A DNA stretch of 64,000 bases from Hydrangea macrophylla (Eukaryota; Streptophyta; Magnoliopsida; Cornales; Hydrangeaceae). The DNA lies in NCBI GenBank assembly GCA_033977485.1, contig CM066987.1, positions 89,808,588-89,872,587 on the forward strand, read 5' to 3'. Each line of letters starts with the position of its first letter. The first letter of the stretch is position 1. A model generated the notes under the pieces. That model saw only the letters and a program-made list of their open reading frames with translations. It was not told the origin of the DNA and ran no database searches. Below, one piece after another: positions 10,756 to 23,942 of the stretch. The translations under genes were made by a program, and so were the position numbers.

Positions 10756-13700
10756 ATGTTGGAGCACATTGGCTATCAGCAAGATGTGTATCATTATCCT
10801 TCGCCACCTCCGCCAAGACCCGTAGGAAATAAGTTGTTGGAAAGATTTAAAGCCTTACGTCCAGAGAAGTTTGATGGCATGTTAGGAGCATTGAAAGCCA
10901 AACAGTGGGTTAGAGAGATGAAGTCGTGTTTTAAGGCTTTGATTTGCACAGATACTAACAAGAAGAGGTTTGCAGAGTTTCAGCTCACTTATTCTACCAT
11001 AGAATGGTGGGAAGCTCAAACGACCGCTTTGGGATAAGAAGCTATCAGACGTCTGAACTGGGAATAGTTCAAGACTATGTTTCTTTGGAATATTTTCCTG
11101 CGTCTGAGAGAGACAAGAAGGAGAAAGAATTCATAGAGTTGGTTCAAGGAACCAAGACTGTTCAAGAATATACAGTCTCTTTTGAAAGGTTATCTCATTT
11201 TGCCCCACACCTGGTGGATACTCTGGAAAAGAAGAATAAGAGATATCTGCGTGGGCTAGGGATGACTATCCAAGGCCATGCCATGAGTTCTGTGATCCAG
11301 CCGTTTGAGAATTTGGTAGAGCTAGCTTCTAATTTGGAGAATATGTATGGGAGTCAGCAGTAGAACCAGTTTGCATTCAGGTTAGCCAGTCGCCCCAACC
11401 GTGGTCACCCGAACTCACACCATAATGTCGGAATGTCGGAGTAAAGAGACAATGGAATGGTCCGAGAGGACAAGTGCCCAATCCTCCGCCGGCACAAGCT
11501 CAACTGCTTGGTGCAGTACCTGTATTAGGAGCACCAGTACAAGGATTCAATCCTGGTGTATGATTCAATTGCGAAATTCCGGGACATTTGTCGAGGCATT
11601 GCATAGCTCCCAGGAGCAACAAGCTACAAGATATTGTCTGTTACTTATGTGGCAAGAAGGGCCATGTTAGCAGAGATTGCTTTCTTCGCAAGCAAGTAGA
11701 GACTGAACCAGCAGCCCCGGTCAATCAAGTGCGTGTCAATGCTATATTCTAGGAGGAGCAGGATTTGATGCCGTCGAGCAGCAAAACCTCAAAGGTTTGC
11801 TTACCCTTTATAACAGTCGCGCATCAGTCTTATTTGATACTGGAGCCACAAATTTGCTCATAGCACACAACATGAATTAAGTTTAGAACCTCAGAACCTC
11901 GACGTAGCTTTAAACACGGTTTCACCCTTGAGCGTCATTGTAAAATTGGGAAAAGTGTGCAAGGAGTGTGCACTGATTCTAGACAATCGAAAGGTACTTA
12001 TAGATCTGATTGTTCTATCGATGAAAGAATTCGATGTAATCATAGGAATCGACTGGTCAACAAAGTTTAGTGCCAAATTGGACTGTGTTAGTAAGATAAT
12101 TTCCTTTGCATTACCGATAACACAGTCATTCATAATCTAGTGTACTCCGTTGAGGGATGCGTTTCTCACTACCTGTTTGCCTGCGATAGAAAGCACCAGC
12201 ACAGAGACTACTACTGCTCAGATTCCAGTAGTACGTTGAGGACGTATTCTGAGACATCTCTGGGTTACCCCCGAAGCAAGAGATCGACTTTGGCATTCAG
12301 TTAATGCCAGGGATAGCACCAATATCGAAGACACAATATCGTATGGCACCGATAAAGATGTAAGAGCTGAGCAAGCAGATTCAAGAGTTAGAGAATCTTA
12401 GATTCTTTAGTCCTAGCACTTCACCGTGGGGAGCAGCAGTGTTGTTTGTTAAGAACAAGGTTGGATTAATGGGATTCTGCATTAACAGTAGAGAGTTGAA
12501 TAAGGTTATAGTGAAGAACAAGTACCCTCTTCCGTGGATAGACGATCTGTTTGATCAATTGCAAGGAGCCGCAATGTTTTCAAAGATAGATCTGCGATTA
12601 GGGTATCATCAGTTACTTGTTCAAGAAGAAGATGTGCCGAAGATAGCTTTCTGCTTGAGGTATGAGCATTGTGAGTTTCTGGTTATGGCATTTGGTTTGA
12701 CCAATGCCCAGCGGTGTTCATGGATTTGATGAATCGGGTATTCAGACCCTATCTAGATCAGTTCATTATCGTCTTTATTGATGATATTTTGATCTACTCG
12801 AAGACTATGGAAGAGTACGAGCAAAATTTGAAGATCGCCTTACAAACCCTTAGAGACAACCAGCTTGTCTCCAAATTAAGCAAGTACGAGTTTTGGATCA
12901 AGGAAGTCAAGTTCTTGGGATATGTTGTTTCTCGGGAAGGTACCTCTCAATGGATTTCGAGAAGACCAATACCATGTTGAATTGAAGCCGACCTAGAAAT
13001 GCTTCAGAGATTAGGAGTTTTCTTGGGTTAGTTGGGTATTATTGCCGCTTTGTGGAAGGATTTTCCAGGATTGTAGCCCCACTAGTTTAAAGAAGAAGGA
13101 GACCAAGTTCGAATGGAAAGATAAGCACAAACGCGCTTTTCAGGAGTTGAAAGAGAAATTGACCTCTGCGCCAGTGCTAACTACTCTGAAAAGTGGAGAG
13201 AGATTTATTATCTATAGTGATGCTTTGTATCAAAGTTTAGAGTGTGTGCTCATGCAAAACTGAAGATTTACTGCTTATAGATCTAGGAAACTGAAGCTGC
13301 ATGAGAAGAATTACCAACACATGATTTAGAGTTGGTAGTCATTGTGTTTGCACTCAAGATATGGAGACACTATTTGTTTGGAGAATAGTTCAATCTATTT
13401 TCTAATCATAAGAGCCTGAAATATCTATTCTCGTAAAAGGAGCTCAACATGAGGCAGGGATAGTGGATGGAGTTGTTGAAAGACTATGAATTTACTTTGT
13501 AATACCATCCTGATAAGGCGAACGTAATCGCAGATGCTTTTAGCCGAAAGCCTCACAGCATTATTGCTTCATTTATGATCAGAAAGTGGCAAGCTCTTGA
13601 GACAATGACAGAGTTCGGGATTCGGCCCGTTGAAGCAGAAGAAGGAAGGATATTTGGATGCTTGGTAGTTTAAGCTACACTCGTCGACCGAATCATAGAG

Positions 13701-15114
13701 GCTCAACAAAAAGATATGGAACTATGCCAGTGGTTCGACAAGATGACAGCCAAGGATCCAATCAATTGGAGTATTGGGAATGACGGACGTTTTAGATTCA
13801 AGGACAGACTTGTAGTGCCAGCCGCGGATGATATCAGGAAGGATATTTTGGAAGAAGCACACAGATCAAGACTAACTGTACATCCTGGAGGGACGAAGAT
13901 GTACAAAGACCTAAAAAGAACATTCTGGTGGGAAGCCATGAAGAATGAAGTTACCAAGTGTGTTTCAGAATGCTTGACTTTTCAACAAGTTAAGGCAGAA
14001 CATCGGAAGCCTATAGGACTTCTACAACCATTGCCAACTCCGCAGTGGAAGTGGGAACACATCATAATGGATTTTGTAGTAGGTTTACCTCGATCTCAGT
14101 AGAATAATGATTTCATTTGGGTGATTGTGGATAGACTCACTAAGTCAGCTTATTTCATCGCTTATGATATGACATATTCAGTGGAGAAATTGAGCCGATT
14201 GTATTTGCAGCAGATTGTGCACCTGCATGGTGTGCTAGTCACCATTGTGTCAGACCAAGATTCTCGATTCACATCAGAGTTTTGGGAAAGTCTGCAAATA
14301 GCTATGGGAACTTTACTAAGACTGAGTTCTACTTTTCATCCTCAAACTGATGGGCAGACAGAGCGAACGAACTAAGTAAAATATGCTATGAGCTTGCGTG
14401 TTGGACTTTGAAAGCTCGTGGGAGACTCATTTGCCGCTGACAGAATTCGCCTACAACAACAACTACCATTTAAGTATAGGAATGGTGCCTTTCGAAGCAT
14501 TCCATGGGCGACCTTGCAGATCACCATGGTGTTGGAAAGAAGTTGGAGATGGTAAGCTTCTATGCCCAGATTTGGTTCGGGAAACCAATGAAAAGATTGT
14601 GATTGTCAGAGAGAAGATGAAGGCAACACAAGACCGACACAAGAGCTACGCGGACTTCCACCACAGAGACAAGTAAGTCAGTGTGGGAGAGCATGTCTTG
14701 CTCAAAGTATCTCCGATTCGAGGTGTGGTGAAGTTTGGACAAAAGAGAGGGAAGTTGTCGCCTCGCTACATTGCACCGTTTGAGATCTTAGAGCGCGTAG
14801 GCAAAGTTGCCTATAGACTAGCGTTACCACCGAAGATGTCGGGAGTCCATAATGTCTTTCATGTTAGTATGCTGAAAGAGTATCACTAGGGTGCTATGCC
14901 ACATGCGATTGATTTTATAGACATAGAAGTGATTGATAATGCATCATATCAAGAGAGACCGGTGCAAATTTTGGACAGAGAGATCAAGAAGCTGAGGAAC
15001 AAGGAGATTCCGTTGGTGAAGGTTCTGTGGAATCACTGCAAAGTAGAGGAAGTATCGTGGGAGTTGGAGTCCGAGATGCATGTTAAGTACCCGGAGTTGT
15101 TTGGCTCAAGTTAG
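10756..15114 (+). pseudogene. Gypsy A gag-pol polyprotein, decayed
   Basis: The retrotransposon polyprotein can be followed in order but is cut by many frameshifts and stops. Gag matrix/capsid sequence is at 10756-11363 (KFDGMLGALKAKQWVREM, then a frame change near 11030). A CCHC knuckle CYLCGKKGHVSRDC is at 11639-11680. The aspartic protease DTGA motif is near 11836. Reverse transcriptase spans 12439-12980, with [17 protein letters not shown] and the catalytic FIDDILIYS. RNase H remnants are at 13042-13600. Integrase runs 13716-14676, with an HHCC region ending CVSECLTFQQVK and VSDQDSRFTSEFW. The chromodomain is at 14896-15114 (PVQILDREIKKLRNKEIPLV). It cannot make a working polyprotein, but ancestral function and order are clear. 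Confidence 0.9.
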
Positions 15115-15157
15115 CTCAAATTTTGGGGACAAAATTATTGTATAAGTGGTAGAGAGG

Positions 15158-15351
15158 TGTAACACCCGTATTTTCTGTTATTAATAATGTAATTTTCGGA
15201 TATTGGTTATTAATATTTTCTTAATATGTAAATGATATTTTGAGAGTGCTTGGCATTCCATATGTGTTCATGCATTTCATGTCATAAATCCTTTTAAAAA
15301 AAAACAAGACTTCTTTGTTTTAGCAAACCCAAGCGCTCAAGAAGCGTGAGC
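15158..15351 (+). repeat. 3' LTR of gypsy A, left part
   Basis: It starts TGTAACACCCG after a purine tract (GGTAGAGAGG) and matches the first 190 bases or so of the 5' LTR at 7814. It stops at 15351, inside the AAGCGCTCAAG/AAGCGTGAGC palindromic motif, where gypsy B was inserted. Confidence 0.9.
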
Positions 15352-15442
15352 TGTAATACCCTGTATATTGTTGTACTTTTATACCCTTTTGATATAAATA
15401 AGATTCAGTATGCTTGTCTTTACCTTTCCTTTATATACCTTT

Positions 15443-15656
15443 TTAATCGATTGAGGAACTTTTACTTTAATTCGATCGAACAGACTTTAATCGATCGAAT
15501 GTTTCTTTCTTCAAGCGATCGAATCTCCTTCAAGTGCTTGAAACTCTGCCAACCTGAATTTTTGACGTGATCCCATTCTTAAGCGATTGAACATGTTTCA
15601 ATCGATCAAACCCTGACCGACTTGTTCTCAATTGATCGAACTTACTTCGATCGATC
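15443..15656 (+). promoter_or_regulatory. TCGATCGA-type motif array upstream of the gypsy B TATA box
   Basis: About eleven copies of a motif close to CAATCGATCGAAC are scattered at short intervals. Examples are TTCGATCGAAC, TTAATCGATCGAAT, CAAGCGATCGAAT, CAATCGATCAAAC and CAATTGATCGAAC. The array ends about 50 bp before the TATA-like box at 15708. Its position makes it a candidate enhancer or silencer element of the LTR promoter. The motif itself is seen directly; the role is inferred. Confidence 0.6.
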
Positions 15657-16126
15657 AAACTTGTTATTATTAGTATACGTAGAGCTGCCACCTGCCCTCT
15701 CCTTTGTCTATATTTATGTGTTAGTTTAGGTGCGTTTTGGTTGCTAAAAATCCTTAGAGAGAGAAGAGATATATATATATAGTTTAATTTATATACATAC
15801 TCATATACATATATATACACACTTGTATATATATTATACACACAAACGCACACACATACACATATACACTGACACTCTTAGGAAGGGGGAAGAGAAGAAG
15901 GACAAGAAGGTAGAAGGAGAAAGAGAGAAGAAACCAGAGAGAAGGAGAAGAGAGAGAGAGACTACCCCGAGGACCTTCGGCTACCCCACATATCGCTGAA
16001 CTTCACGGTGAGTGCCTATACTCACTTAGTAGCGTAGCTATGTATGTATGTATGTGTTTCGACAAGAAAGAACTAAATCCAAACGTACACGGGTGGTCCA
16101 GTTCAGTTTGGAAAGAAAGCTGCTCT

Positions 16127-16247
16127 CAATCGATCGAACCGATATCAATCGATCGAACACAGGCCGATCTCAATCGATCGAACTTAGTTCAATCGATCGA
16201 ACTTTACTTTTTTCAATCGATTGAAATGACTTCAATCGATCGAACAT
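16127..16247 (+). repeat. Second TCGATCGA-type array in the gypsy B LTR
   Basis: Six closely spaced copies of CAATCGATCGAAC or near variants lie about 420 bp after the TATA-like box, so inside the predicted transcript. The matching stretch of the 3' LTR, 37254-37355, has fewer complete copies. Confidence 0.65.
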
Positions 16248-17962
16248 GACAGTTTGTTTAATGTTTTGTTATTTATATCTGATGGACTGCTAAGCTAGGT
16301 TATATCATGCGTTGATGGTTAGAAGCGGCATTGGAATAACACACACGTAGAATAATGGGTTAATGCATTAAAAAGTAGAACCATTCGGTTAAGGTTGAGA
16401 TAATAATGAAATTGAAAAGTCGTCATGCTTAGTAGTGGGTCTATCGATCGCAAAGGTCGATACTATTTATATTTGTGAGTATGAATGCGGTCGCTAAGAT
16501 CATATGATGTCGGGTATGGGATCCCAAAGTGCTGGGATAGGATCGGAACTACGTGTCAGGTTTTACGTATGTTAGAGTTAGATTGTATGTCAGAGTTGGG
16601 AGGTTATGTGATGTAGGACTTCGTATCAAGTTTAATATATCGGGGTTGGTGGCCAAAATATTTTGGGGCTGGAGTGTTGTAGTATATCAGGGTTGCATGC
16701 TATAGTAGCATAATCGGGTTGCATGCCATAATAGTATTACAGAGCTGAGTGCTATGGTATTACTGAGTGCTGTGGTATTACTGGGTGTTGTGGTATTGCT
16801 AAGTGTTGTGGTGTAGCGGAGTTGAGTGCTGCAGTATGTCAGGGCTGCGTGTCGTATTATATCAGGGCAGGTTGGCCGGAATGTTAGGACTGTGTGTTGG
16901 GATTTGATAGCTCGTGTGTTATCGGACTACATGTTTGATCTATGTGTTAGATTAGGACTATGTGTCGGGTTGAACAAGTCATGATGTATTGGGCTACATG
17001 CCAGGTTAGGAAGGGATTGTCAAGGAATGTCTTGAGTACTGTGGGAAGTAAGGCTGTGTGCGTGATGTGGGCCCGAGAATCCATGTTATGACGAGATTGG
17101 GTTGGGACGATATCAATTATTCATATTAAATTGGTGGATTCATGAACGTGAATGACGAAATGATTCTTTATAATGCTGTTGTTATATATGCTGCAAATCT
17201 ATTGATACTCTGTTAGTGTTTGTATTCACTTGGCTTTCGTAGCTGATGGCATTTTATGCCGCTGGATATTCAACGTCCAGTTGGCCAGGGTTATGAGTAT
17301 GCAGGAGATGCATATATGGTAGGGGCTACGAGATTGGAGTCTATGATGACGGAGGCTATGTTGGTGCTGACTACTACGCAAGCTGAAGACTTGGAGCTTG
17401 CTGTTGGTAGTTTATGGTTATGTTTTTATAGATTCTATAATAGTTATGTTTATAATCGGCGTTTGTTGCCGTAGTACTTTAATTATTTTCTGCAGATACT
17501 TAAGGTTTCTACTAGTTTAGTATTAAACTCCGATTATATATAACGACCTTAGAACTTTCCAATGCGTGGTTTGATTCATTACTCTGATGATTAGACTTTG
17601 GTTATGGACAATGTGGTGACTTGCAACTGTCATGGCCTACGAGTCCAAAAATGAATTTATTTTCTCTATTTTTGCTACTGCAAGGCGTGACAAGATTTTT
17701 GGTATCCGAGCCTAGGTTTGGTAGTCGCGTTCACTAATTATCCAACATTTCTTGAGTTTTGAACCTTAAGATTCCTTGAGATAGGGGTGACTCTAAGTAA
17801 TGTTTTGAAGATCGTCCCTATGTAGTTCTCCATGCTATTAATGTGATAATAGTTATAACTACTATGTTTAGTTGCAAATTACTTTCTGTGATTATTTCTA
17901 GATTGATGACTAACTGATAGACGTTTGTATAGGTACCCAACCCTAGTGCATCGATTGTAGGA

Positions 17963-20900
17963 ATGCCTACCCAGAATCGTCCCGCACAAATTGAGGATGC
18001 ACCCCTAGCACCCCAGGCTGCGGATCCAACTGAATTGTTCGAGGCCTTTTTGCAGAGAATGGAACGAATTAACAATCCAAACGTGAATAATGGAAACAAT
18101 CATGGACCACCTCCGAGGCTAGTTGAGGATCGAATAGTAGAGTGTTTCTGTCATTTTTGTCCGAAAAAGTTTGACGGGAATACTGAGTCATGGCAAGCAG
18201 AATAGTGACTCCGAGAGATGGAACCAATCTTTGATACCTTGATATGTAACGAGATCGAGAAGCGTTGAATGGCGACATTTCAGTTGACTTATGCGACATC
18301 CGATTGGTGGGAATCGAAGAAGGCGAATGTAGGAGAGGACGCGGCCAGAAGGATGCCCTGGATCACATTTAAAGGGCTATTTTTGGAGAACTAATTCATT
18401 GATCTAAGGCAAGGGAACCTTACGGTGAGGGAGTATACGGTGCAATTTGAACGGTTGTCCCAATTTACCCTTCACATGATTAATACTCTAGGGAAGAAGA
18501 ACTGATAGTATCAGTAGGGCCTCTCAATGCCACTATAATGGGAGCAAGCATAACTGAACTAGAGAGAGGAAGACACAACCCATGTTTCCTTAGAACTGCT
18601 ATGCTACAAATTAAGCACCTCCCCCACAAGGACTCCCTGCTACTCCTGGAAGCAATACTGGTGGATGCTTCAATTGTGGGAAACCAGGTCATGTGGCTAA
18701 GGATTACTGAGCTCCCAAGAACTATAACCGGTCGGGTATTCGCTGTTATAATTGTGGCAATCACGGCCACATCAGAAAGGATTGTAGAGCACCCCATAAG
18801 GCATACAACAAACCAACTGCTTAGGGCCAAGTTGGACAAACTCATTTCAATGCGATCATTCTAAAGGACACGGGATACGATGAAGCTTAGCAGCAAAATA
18901 TGGAAGGTACTCTTACGTTATTCAGCACTTGAGTTAAAGTTCTATTTGATACTGGTGCTTTAAATTTGTTTATTACTATTGGAATTGTAAAACTTTTGGG
19001 TTTAGTACCCCAGGCGCTTGACATAGACCTAAATACAGTATCACCTGTGGGAGTGACCATAAGGTTAGGAAAAGTATGGAAGGACTGCGCTTTAACCCTT
19101 GAGGATAGGATTCTTCCCCGTAGATCTAATCATTTTTTCAATGAAGGAATTTGATATCATCTTAGGATTTGATTGGCTCATGAGTTATCGTGCTAAGTTG
19201 GATTGTGCCAATAAGATGATTACATTTCTGGTACCAGGAAGTCAACCTTTTGACTTTCAGTACAACCCCTTTAGTGCTGCTTTCCTTACTAGTCGTCTAG
19301 CAACCATCGAGAGCTCAAGTACAGAACTCATGGTTGCACAGATTCCTATAGTCCAAGACTTCGAGGATATGTTTCAGAATATTTTAGGACTGCCACCTAA
19401 GCGGGAGATTGACTTTTGTATTGAATTAGTGCCTGGTACTTTACCATAATCAAAGGCTCCTTATCGAATGACACCAACAAAGATGCAAGTACTGAAGAAG
19501 CAATTATAGGAGTTAGAAGTTCTCAAGTTTGTTTGACCCAACACGTCACCTTGGGGAGCGCCAATGCTATTTGTTAAGAATAAGGATGGAACTCAACAAC
19601 TTTGTATTGATTATAGGGAGCTCAATATGGTCACGATTAAGATTAAGTACCCACTCCCTAGAATCGATGATCTATTTGATCAGCTGTAAGGAGCAACGAC
19701 GTTCTCGAAGATTGATCTATGTTCGGGATATCACCAACTGTTGGTTCGACCTGAGGATATTTCAAAGACTATTTTCAGGATGAAGTACGGGCATTCTGAA
19801 TTCTTGGTTATGTCTTTTGGATTAACCAACACTATAGCGGTATTTATGGACCTAATGAATAGAGTATTTAGACCATACTTGGACCGGTTCATTAGTGTGT
19901 TCATAGATGATATTCTGATCTACTCAAAGACTGAGGCCGAACATAAGGAACATGTGAGGATCGTACTATAAACCCTCCAAGATAATCAATTGTATGCGAA
20001 GTTCAGCAAGTGTGAATTTTGGATAAAGGAAGTCAAATTTCTAGGGCATGTCGTCTCGCAGGATGGAATAGCCGTAGACTCTTTAAAGACAGACGCATTT
20101 TTGGATTGGAATATACCAACTACTGCAACGGAAGTCTGGAGTTTTCTTGGTTTGGCTGGATACTATCAGAGATTTATGGAAGGATTCTCTAAGATCGTAG
20201 ATCCTCTTACTAGACTAACGAAGAAGGACTTGAAGTTTGAATAGGGTAACAAGCATGAACGCGCATTCCAGTAATTGAAGCAAAGATTTACCACTGCGCC
20301 GGTGCTGGCGATACCCAAGAATAGTGAACAGTTCACCATTTATAGCGACGCATCACACTAAGGACTTGGATGTGTCCTGATGCAAGGTGGAAAGGTAATC
20401 ACATACAGATCACAATAATTGAAACCTCATGAGTTGAATTACCCTGCGCATGACCTCAAGCTAACCGCGATTATTTTTGCACTCAAGATTTGGAGGCATT
20501 ATCTTTAGGTGAGAAGTTTGATCTGTTCTCGGACCATAAGAGTCTAAGATATTTGTTATCTCAAAGGGAGTTGAACATCAGGCAACGACGTTAGATGAAA
20601 TTGTTAAAGGATTACAATTTCACATTGTAGTATCACCCTGGCAAAGCAAACGTGATAGCCGATGCGTTGAGTCGAAAACCCCAGAGGATAGTTATAGCTT
20701 CCCTTATGGCCAAAGAGTGGCAAGAATTAAAAACATTGGCTGAATTCGGTATTCAAGCCTCAGATCCAAGTAAAGGACAACACTTTGGATGTCTCATGGT
20801 GCAACTGACCCTCATCAGTCGTATTTTGGAGGCACAGAGGAAGAATGAAGGACTTCAGGAATGGTTCACAAGCAATGTGGTAAAGGAACCAGAGAATTGG

Positions 20901-21370
20901 AGTATTGGTGCAGACGGAGCACTCAGATGCAGAGGCAGACTTTGTGTGCCGGATGAAGATAATCTTAGAGAGGATATACTAGACGAAGCTCACAAGTCGC
21001 GAATGACTATCCACCCAGGAGGTACAAAGATGTACAAAGATATGAAGAGAAGCTTCTAATGGGAAGGAATGAAACGAGAAGTTACTAAACACGTATCTCA
21101 ATGTCTTATGTGTAAGCAGGTGAAGGCAGAACATCAGAAGCCTCCAGGACTTCTACAATCATTACCAGTTCCCAGATGGAAGTGGGAACATATAACCATG
21201 GACTTCGTGATAGGTTTATCGAGTTCTCAAGAAAACCACGACGCTATTTGGGTAGTTGTGGATCGACTTACCAAATTGGAACACTTCATAGCATACAGTA
21301 CGTTGTACCCGGTCGAACGTTTAAGCCGTATGTATATACAATAAGTCGTATGACTACGGTGTACCAGTCT
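17963..21370 (+). pseudogene. Gypsy B gag-pol polyprotein, first part, decayed
   Basis: Gag begins near 17963 (MPTQNRPAQIEDAP) and continues with frame breaks to about 18500. Two CCHC knuckles follow: CFNCGKPGHVAKDY at about 18666, where the last cysteine has become tyrosine, and CYNCGNHGHIRKDC at about 18744. The protease DTGA motif is near 18949. Reverse transcriptase covers 19529-19971 with the catalytic FIDDILIYS, and continues at 19990-20244 ([19 protein letters not shown]). RNase H remnants follow at 20265-20690. Integrase starts at 20652, with the HHCC region ending CVSQCLMCKQVK or its close equivalent. It is then cut at 21370 by gypsy C within the catalytic core, just before VSDRDSRF, which resumes at 35579. 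Confidence 0.88.
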
Positions 21371-22819
21371 TGTGAGACCCGAACCTGAAAAGAATATTAA
21401 AAAAATAAATCATTTACTCTATTAAGCTGAATTGAGTTGTTTAAAATTTAAATTTCTGTGATTTAATTATTTAAGCTGAATTGTTATTAAATTTTTTTTA
21501 TGCTGAGCTGTTAATTATTAAATAATTATGCGTTGGGTTAGAACTGGGAAATTCTATTTTTGGGATTTTGAGTTAGGAAATAACTCTTTTTGGGGGTACT
21601 AAGATGATATGGGAAAATTTGGGGAAGTTTGAGAACTCAAGTGCTTGTTTTAAAGAAAGTTGGGGTGTTAAACATATTTTTTAAAAAGTTAAAAAATCAA
21701 TTTTAGGGAGATACGTTAGTCTCCTTTACTGTATAGTTTGAGAGGGTTACAGTGAAGGAGAAGAGAAGAGAAGAGAAAGAGAAGAAGAGGGGAAGAAGAA
21801 GAACAAAAAGAAGAAGAGTAAAGGGAAGAAGACAGAAATTGGGAAGAAAGGGAGGAAACTTCATCTTCTACATCATAGGTAAGTGAAATTGGTTGAAAGT
21901 GTGAATTGGGGTTTTTGAAATCTTTTCTTAGAATCTGAAATTAAGAGATTAAAGTTGTGAATTGATGTTTTAGAACTTGCTTAAATGCTCCTTGATAAGT
22001 ATATATGGTGTTGTATGAAGTTTTTCATGTTAAACTTGAATTTTGAGTAAGTTTGTAAAATGTGTTTTTAGGGTTTAGTAGAAATCCAAAAATTGGGGAT
22101 TTGTGGGGTTGATTTTGATAGTGAATGTGTTTTATATGCCTTGGGTGATATGTATACCATGTATGGCAAGTTTTGTTTGAGTATTGTTGATTTTGCAATT
22201 GTTGGGGTGTTGAAATTTAAGGGTTTTTAATAAATCCGGAAATTGAGTTTTTTTTTTGGGTTTTGATTTTGGTATTTTTGGTGTTGAGAGTATGTTATTA
22301 ATGTCTTGAAACACTCCTAGTTCAAGTCTTGAAAGGATTGAGTTGGGTTTGAGGTGATAACCACCATGGATGAAATTTGAAGCTTTTGGGTCTTATGGGT
22401 TTTTGAAAATTGTTGTTTCAAATCTATATGTGGGTTGATTTTTGTTATTATAATGTTGTTTTTAATGCTTTAGATTACTCTTACAACAAGTGTTGAAAGA
22501 GTTGAGTTGGGAAGAGTAGTAGAGATTAGTGTGTATTCTTGGTGTAGTGTGTGTTCTTGGTGTAGTGTGTGTTTTTAAACCTCTAGCTTATGGGTCTTGC
22601 TTGGTTTGTAAAAAAATGCTGATTTTAACTTGATATTTAAATTTGCTAGATGCTAATAACATATTTGAGAAGCATATAGAGATTGTTAGTTTTGGGTTTG
22701 GAAGAATTGGGTTATGATTTGGGCAAAATACCATTGAAGATGTTAATGGGTTCTTGATTTTTATTTGATGGTTGTGGTGAACAATGTTATATGTGGGTTT
22801 TTTTTTTATATGCATTGTG
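21371..22819 (+). repeat. 5' LTR of gypsy C, truncated
   Basis: It matches the 3' LTR at 32939 closely, from TGTGAGACCCGAACC through GAGATACGTTAGTCTCC to TATGCATTGTG. After 22819 homology stops abruptly and sequence of element E begins. About 1.2 kb of LTR is therefore lost. A purine-rich GAAGA tract at 21755-21835 is shared with the 3' copy. Confidence 0.85.
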
Positions 22820-23942
22820 TTTGCTATAATATTTATTCGGGCGTGCCAGAGCCTTGTTAGGTAGGCCCAAACTAATAAAACAAAATTTCCTAAGTCACTT
22901 GTGTGAGTGATACACAAGGTTTGGAAATCTGACTTCTATCAAACGATTGTGATGGCCAAGTAGGAAAGTACCCTTGGCCTAAGGTCCCTAGACAGTGTTG
23001 AAGCACACAAGTCTAGCAAGTGATGAAGACAAGCAAGAGAAATTAAATAAAAGAGCATTTTTATTTAATTGAAATAAGGAAGAGAAAATTACAAGGATGT
23101 AATTGTAACTAAGAAAGCCTAGAAAAATAAAAAGAATGCTAGGAATGCATTTTGGATGCGGTATTCGAGAGAGACACGGAGTGCCCTGACTGCTTGGCCT
23201 GCCTGCTGATTTATAGCGGCCATGGAGGTCTTTTAGATAAGGTAGGAAATCTGATCAATCATTATCTGGTATAATTTACCAGATTATTTCCATAAACTGA
23301 TAAAGCCTTCCATATCTTCAAATATATATACATATATATATGCATATATATATATATATTTGCAGCTTGAATCTGGTCCACATATTGGCTTTGTACGGCT
23401 GACTTCCCCTCCAAGCAAAAGATAATATTATAATATCTTGAGATATTATCTTTCCTAATCTGATAATGCTTCCCTAAGTGATAATATTATCTTTCCTAAT
23501 AAATTGATATTATCTCCAAAATATTATCCTTTCATATATGATAATATCTTCCCAAATCTGATTGATATTATATCTAATATAACCTCCCTTAATAAGATAA
23601 TATTTAACATATCAACAAGAGAATTTGTAGGGACTGATACTCTTTTCGAAAGGTGGCCAAATCTGTGTCAAAGATGATTTAGGTTTGATCTATATGGTGA
23701 CATCATGGGGTGGCCCATCGAAATTGAACAAATCCATATACTTCCAACGCCAAAGTGACCAACATCATCACTGACATGGCAGCACACAAGAAAAGTTAGC
23801 CATATTTGATGTAGGGCCCACCCCTTTGTATTACATGTACTTGAGATACATAACTGAGCTGGCAAAAATCAGTAATATAATAGCAGTAAATATATAGCAG
23901 CCCGATAGCCCCACAGACAGCCCGACTTGCAGCTTGATGACA
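22820..23942 (-). mobile_element. LTR element E, minus strand: LTR plus primer-site stub
   Basis: On the minus strand a TG...CA bounded unit of about 1088 bp (22855-23942) has a TATA box GCTATAAATC (about 23208-23217) and a T-rich R/U5-like tract. It is followed by AGGCTCTGGCACGCCCG, which looks like a primer-binding region. Only about 35 bp of internal sequence remains before the junction with gypsy C at 22820. No matching second LTR is in the window. It is neither coding nor complete, and I infer its identity from structure rather than from a recognised family. Confidence 0.5.

Larger units (their letters stand above)
15352..17692 (+). repeat. 5' LTR of gypsy B (2341 bp)
   Basis: It starts TGTAATACCCTG and ends GGCGTGACA. 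It is followed after a short spacer by TTGGTATCCGAGCC (17704 on), which resembles the initiator-methionine tRNA primer site. It carries two arrays of TCGATCGA-type palindromes, at about 15443-15656 and 16127-16247, with a TATA-like CTATATTTATG at about 15708 between them. Imperfect tandem repeats around GTGCTGTGGTATTACT occupy about 16670-16830. Confidence 0.88.

Noticed and set aside
15443..15656. TCGATCGA arrays considered as a CRISPR array
   Set aside because: Repeats are short, variable and unevenly spaced, lie in plant LTRs, and no cas genes or unique uniform spacers are present.
23937..23941. ATGAC next to the left end of copia D matches ATGAC at 31881-31885
   Set aside because: It would be a neat target duplication, but the left LTR lacks its terminal 55 bases or so and the left flank is element E, not gypsy C. 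The match is more likely chance.
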